From Strix aluco (lineage: Eukaryota > Chordata > Aves > Strigiformes > Strigidae): a stretch of 64,000 bases of DNA. The stretch spans positions 18,416,180 to 18,480,179 of the forward strand of contig NC_133932.1 of assembly GCF_031877795.1 (NCBI RefSeq), read 5' to 3'. Each line of letters starts with the position of its first letter. The stretch's first letter is position 1. The notes below the pieces were generated by a model. It made no database searches, was not told the DNA's origin, and saw only the letters and a list, made by a program, of their open reading frames with translations. Position numbers and translations under genes: made by a program. This document shows, in pieces, positions 61,201 to 64,000 of the stretch.

Positions 61201-64000
61201 GACCATAGTAAACCAAGATCATGTGACATGTAACAGTGTGACAGTCTATAAATAGATACAGACATAATACCAGATACAAATATAAATACCATAATTTAAA
61301 TGCCCATTTGACTCACACAAATGCCATGCCATACTTCCAATCACACTGTAACCCAACATGGCAACCTAAAACAGTCAATCACAGTGTAAAAAAAATAAAA
61401 GAATCAAGAGAAGAGATTTACTACCAGAAGTAAGGGAGCTGTCTGCTTTTCTCCCATAGTGCTATGAGCTTGAGTGGTTTGGGGTTTTTTGTACTTACCT
61501 GATTAGCTGCACTGCCTACACTGAATGTTTCTATATGATTTATTTTGCCTTTTCTTAGTGGACCACAGGCATCTCACTGATTTCGTTGTGAAACTCCTAG
61601 TTTCTTAAAACAAAGGATCTTCATCTCAAAACTGCGCTGCCTTCCTTATAAACATGTGGACATGGTGCACTGTTCTCTTTACATATAATTCAGAGCCAGT
61701 GATTTGTAGGGACTTTAGTCTCCTCAGCCCTCCAGCTATCATTAGTAATCCTTCATCACCTGCAACACTTTCTTCCATAGCACAACATGATACACCAGCA
61801 GGGTGTCTCTCTCTGGCCCTGGTCTGATTCTCTGTAAGCCAGGGAACATTGGCAATCTTTGTAGCACAGGCTCTGAATTTAATTTCCAAGTGACTGAATT
61901 CTTTGGACCAAAAGAAAAGCTTTGTATGAATTCACATGTTCTCTACAGGGCACAGACCTTACACTGACCCACCAGCTATGTAACTTACACAGAAGCATAC
62001 AGTCAGCTTTACAAAACCACATTTTTAGTAACTCAGTTGAAGGTCTATTGTGTTATTAGCACCAAATGATTAGTTAACCATATCCATACATTATATGTCA
62101 TTGACATTTACTAGGACATCTATGACTTGCTTGAGGGGACATTTGCCATTCAGTTCTGTTGGCAAAATGCCTGCTGAGTGACGAGAATCCCAGTTTTGGC
62201 CAGGATGGTGTACAGAATGTGCACACAGTAGGAACTCAGTAACAATGATTCGGCCAATTGATTAAATCTGAGCACTGACCAGCAGGTGTCTTTTTAGTGT
62301 GCTTTGAATGGCTTTCCATAAAGCTTCGTGCTTCACAGTAGCTGGATACACATCAGTATGGTCATACATCAGCACGTCAGGATTTTTTGCTTCAAGATGA
62401 AAGCATCACTCATTTGCAGATCTCAGAAATAACAGTTCTCCATGCCTCGAATTTAGGTATTTCCTCTGGAGATTTCTCAAAAATTAATGAGTTACAAAAC
62501 AAAAGACAACAGGAATCTACTCATTTGAGTCCACTTTGATGAGGCGAATGAAAGCCAGTTTGATTTGGGGTTTTTCCTCCCTTTTCCTTCCTGTTTTACA
62601 AGTGAAGGACCAGAGGAGCTCTGGCATAGCAGTGAACTCTTCACTGAAAACTGTCATTGGGCATTTGAAAACGAGCTGTATGTTTCTCTGTTGTACCAAT
62701 AGCTTTCAGAGAACCAAACTACTGATACATACTTCTTTCACGCTCTTCTGACATAGAGTTTGTCAAGTTTGCTAAAAAGCTCAAGGCAAAACCTTCCTGT
62801 GAAGGGGACCCATGGCATGTCAGCTCATCCCTGAAGTTTTCTGAAGTCTTTCTAGATCCCCATGATACAGACTTCCTATTCAAGTTCATGGAAGACCTTT
62901 CAGTAGTGCATAACATGCAAAACCACAGAAAATGTAACTCTTCTTCAGTGACAGTTCAGGAAATTCAACAGTCCAGGCATTTGCTGTTTGTAGTGTTGCA
63001 TTAGCAAAAACTAACTTTTTATGAAACACAATTTTTAAAAATAACAACAATATACCCCGCATCCAAATTAGAGTTTGGAATATCTGACTGAAATTACTAT
63101 GGATAGAGAGGCATTATTTGGCATTAAAAAAAAAAAATTACCTTTATAATGACAACACATCCAGTAAAAGGAGTCACAGTATTCTCAGTCCCATACCAAT
63201 ACCAAAATCCCAAAAGCAAACCAAATTTCCACTCTAACTCCAGATGATTTCAATTACAAAATTGTCTGTCCACATCTTCATCTGATAAATTTGGTGCCTC
63301 TGTAAAAGCACCACTTCAAAACATTCATTTTCTCTATACAGAAAAGACTTTGCACGTGATAAACTGACATTTTGTAAATGAGGAAAAGGAAACGTGCTTT
63401 CACTCAACATGTAGTTTGAACTCCCCGATACAGAAACAAGAACTTACCGTTATTTAAAATGACACACAGAAGAAATAACTAAACTATCCAGAGGTACAAC
63501 TGATGTTAAACATATTTTGTGGATGGATCAGTAAAGGCCTTCCACATCACATGACAAATCCATGTCTACTTATTAGAGATCCAAGTGAGACGTAATCACA
63601 GAGGTAGTTTTATCTTACATCTTTGCCTTTTTTTAAAAAAAATCTTTCTTCATAAATGTAGTACTAGCCACTACCAAAGACAGAGCACTAAACTAAACTA
63701 ACTTTGACTGTTGCCCTGCATGCAAATCATCATGATCTGAAGTTCAGGTACATCCTTAAAGTATTTGCAATATGCAAATCAGATCAGAAAGTAGCTCACA
63801 TCAAAAGTGAGAAAAGTTGTTCAGGAAGAGGTTGGCAGCTCTGTCAGTAGCAGTGACAGGCTTTGCACAGTCACGTACTTTATCTTTTGTTTAAAGCCTC
63901 AAATGCTAGAGTACCTTCATTGGAGGAACATGGATGACACTAGGGCAAACTCCAAAAGAAGGAATCTGCAGTGAAATAAGAAGTTTTACTGATCAGATAA
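61201..64000. other. AT-rich DNA to the window end, no recognised gene
   Basis: An 87-codon minus-strand frame (61626-61889) and a 71-codon plus-strand frame (62536-62751) are the longest; neither shows a motif or convincing splice sites. Possibly old transposon remnants or chance. Confidence 0.4.

Overview
The window reads as nuclear DNA from a bird, probably a neoavian. The evidence is several 5'-truncated CR1 LINE copies, three solo long terminal repeats (LTRs) of avian endogenous-retrovirus type with TG...CA ends, and one retroviral provirus. No prokaryotic organisation is present. The single gene I can build with confidence is a spliced vertebrate gene on the minus strand.

Layout. 1-2,600: no recognisable gene; a solo ERVL-like LTR (1,089-2,016) flanked by a perfect 5-bp duplication, and a short CR1 3' end. 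2,646-14,150: GC-rich block holding a minus-strand Rho-GTPase-activating gene related to the TAGAP/ARHGAP20 group. Fifteen exons with GT-AG borders and matching phases give about 590 residues: a dual-acylation-like N terminus, a split PH-like region, a RhoGAP domain with its catalytic residues, and a basic C terminus. A promoter-like YY1/GC-box cluster lies upstream and an AATAAA downstream. The intron that splits the PH-like region contains a 5.6-kb sense-oriented provirus (7,978-13,553) with a CCTTG duplication at both ends. It keeps gag, protease and the first few codons of pol. Its gag is interrupted by 48 exact 54-bp periods that never break the reading frame.

14,345-14,620 is a CR1 fragment, and just beyond it (about 14,680) the base composition switches abruptly to AT-rich. 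From there to 64,000 there is no gene I can identify: AT-rich intronic or intergenic sequence with CR1 fragments (19,378-20,700; 40,884-41,095; 60,824-61,200), two solo LTRs of the provirus's broad family in opposite orientations (52,470-53,066 with a CACAG duplication; about 55,520-56,055), homopolymer tracts, and a few exon-like islands listed at low confidence.

The gene and the provirus share a transcription direction, so the host primary transcript must pass retroviral polyadenylation signals and a 2.6-kb minisatellite to join its first two coding exons to the rest. All calls come from reading the sequence; no database search was run.
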